Assembly (NCBI GenBank): GCA_002224055.1
Contig: AZLU01000008.1
Coordinates: 433,263-454,963, forward strand
Source of the DNA: Pezizomycotina sp. ARF18
Taxonomy: Eukaryota; Ascomycota
Length of the DNA: 21,701 nucleotides
Direction of reading: 5' to 3'
Each line of letters opens with the position of its first letter. Position 1 is the first letter of the stretch. The notes below the pieces were generated by a model. That model searched no databases. It was not told where the DNA came from and saw only the letters and a program-made list of their open reading frames with translations. The position numbers and the translations under genes were made by a program. Shown here in pieces: positions 21,042-21,701 of the stretch.

Positions 21042-21701
21042 ATGTCGAAAACATTTACGGAAGCCGACGTCAAGGCCACAGCAAGCCTGACAGCCTGTAC
21101 ATCGTCATCGAGGGCGACGTTTACGACGTTACCGGATTCCAAGATGAGCACCCGGCGGTAAAAAGAGTAAGCTACAAAAACCCGCTCCCTTTGTTTCCGA
21201 TCACTTCCCTTTTTTCCCCTTTTCTTTGTTTCGGGGGTGAGCTTTACTTACTGACGTCACAACCTCTTTTTTCTTTTAACAGTCCTCCAAAGAGTCGGCG
21301 GAAAAGACGCAACGGCCCAATTCTGGAAGTACCACAACAAGGGTATCCTAGACAAGTACAAGGCGAAGCTCCAGATCGGATCCCTCGAGGGTAAGCAGAA
21401 GAAGGAGGAACCAAAGCCCGCCGCACCGGCACCTGCTCCGGCGGCCGAAGAAGGAAGCCGCGGCTCCGGCTGCTTCTACCTCGGCGGCGGCACCGAGCGG
21501 AAACACGCTGCAGGATACGTATGGAGATATCATCCCTTACGGCGACCCTGCGTGGTACCAGGGTGTAAGTTACTATCTTTTTTTTCTTTTTTTTTCTTTT
21601 TTTTTTTTCACATGTGAGCGTGAGGCTGATAATTTCTGCCTTCTAGTACCACTCCCCATACTACACGAAACCCACGCCCCCTCCGCAAGGAAGTCCGCGA
21701 A
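21042..21701 (+). CDS. Cytochrome b5-acyl-CoA dehydrogenase fusion (5' part; runs off the window)
   Basis: Fungal acyl-CoA dehydrogenase with an N-terminal cytochrome b5 heme domain; the dehydrogenase would oxidise fatty acyl-CoA. The ATG at 21042 gives MSKTFTEADVKAHSKPDSLY, then VIEGDVYDVTGFQDEHPGG with the first heme-ligand His, and after an intron (21167-21282) QFWKYHNKGIL with the second. A basic stretch (IGSLEGKQKKEEPKP) and an Ala/Pro-rich linker follow. The segment GDIIPYGDPAWYQG and, after a second intron (21565-21646), YHSPYYT.TH..LRKEVRE match the junction into the dehydrogenase N-terminus. The FAD and catalytic parts lie beyond the edge. Branch points CTGAC and CTGAT are visible. 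Frame changes near 21076 (CCC), 21154 (GG), 21452 and 21665-21680 are single-base. If only a b5 protein were present, the GDPAWYQ segment would be unexplained. Confidence 0.85.

Overview
The window is nuclear DNA from a filamentous ascomycete (Pezizomycotina-type). The evidence is short spliceosomal introns (82-177 nt) with GTAAGT/GTAAGC/GTAAGA donors and ACTAAC/CTGAC-like branch points, pyrimidine-rich promoters, GC-rich codon third positions, and fungal protein families: a Fat1-type acyl-CoA synthetase, a PIG-S subunit, a short-chain dehydrogenase and a cytochrome b5-acyl-CoA dehydrogenase fusion. No bacterial, viral or organellar genes were recognised.

Layout. Positions 1-2513 hold no gene I can name, only an imperfect 39-bp tandem duplication and short unrecognised ORFs. 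A C2H2 zinc-finger gene lies on the minus strand (about 2696-3779). A fragment of a small cysteine-containing protein, possibly secreted, lies at 4447-4731 (minus). About 4740-12640 is a gene-poor block of roughly 43% GC (hand count of one 240-bp sample) with a trinucleotide microsatellite, long homopolymers and no recognisable gene. From 12650 the DNA becomes gene-dense and GC-rich: a Fat1-like acyl-CoA synthetase (12650-14827, minus), the GPI-transamidase subunit PIG-S/Gpi17 (15621-17407, minus), a classical SDR oxidoreductase (18209-19077, plus, divergent from PIG-S), and the 5' part of a cytochrome b5-acyl-CoA dehydrogenase gene (21042 to beyond the right edge, plus).

None of the genes can be read in one frame even after introns are removed. 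Each changes frame several times by a single base, and most changes fall at short homopolymers (GGG read as GG, CCC as CC). The encoded families are nevertheless full length with motifs intact. This looks like uncorrected homopolymer error in the assembly rather than gene decay, so the coordinates given are gene extents, not clean translatable ORFs. The window also carries several mononucleotide runs of 27-30 bases, all in introns or between genes.

Functionally, Fat1-like activation of very long-chain fatty acids and the b5-acyl-CoA dehydrogenase both belong to fatty-acid catabolism. A CCTCGG hexamer (the core bound by the FarA/FarB-type fatty-acid regulators of filamentous fungi) occurs about 300 bp upstream of the Fat1-like start, and two CCGAGG copies 7 bp apart lie between the SDR and the b5-ACAD gene. 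Co-regulation is an inference. No clearly undescribed system was found.
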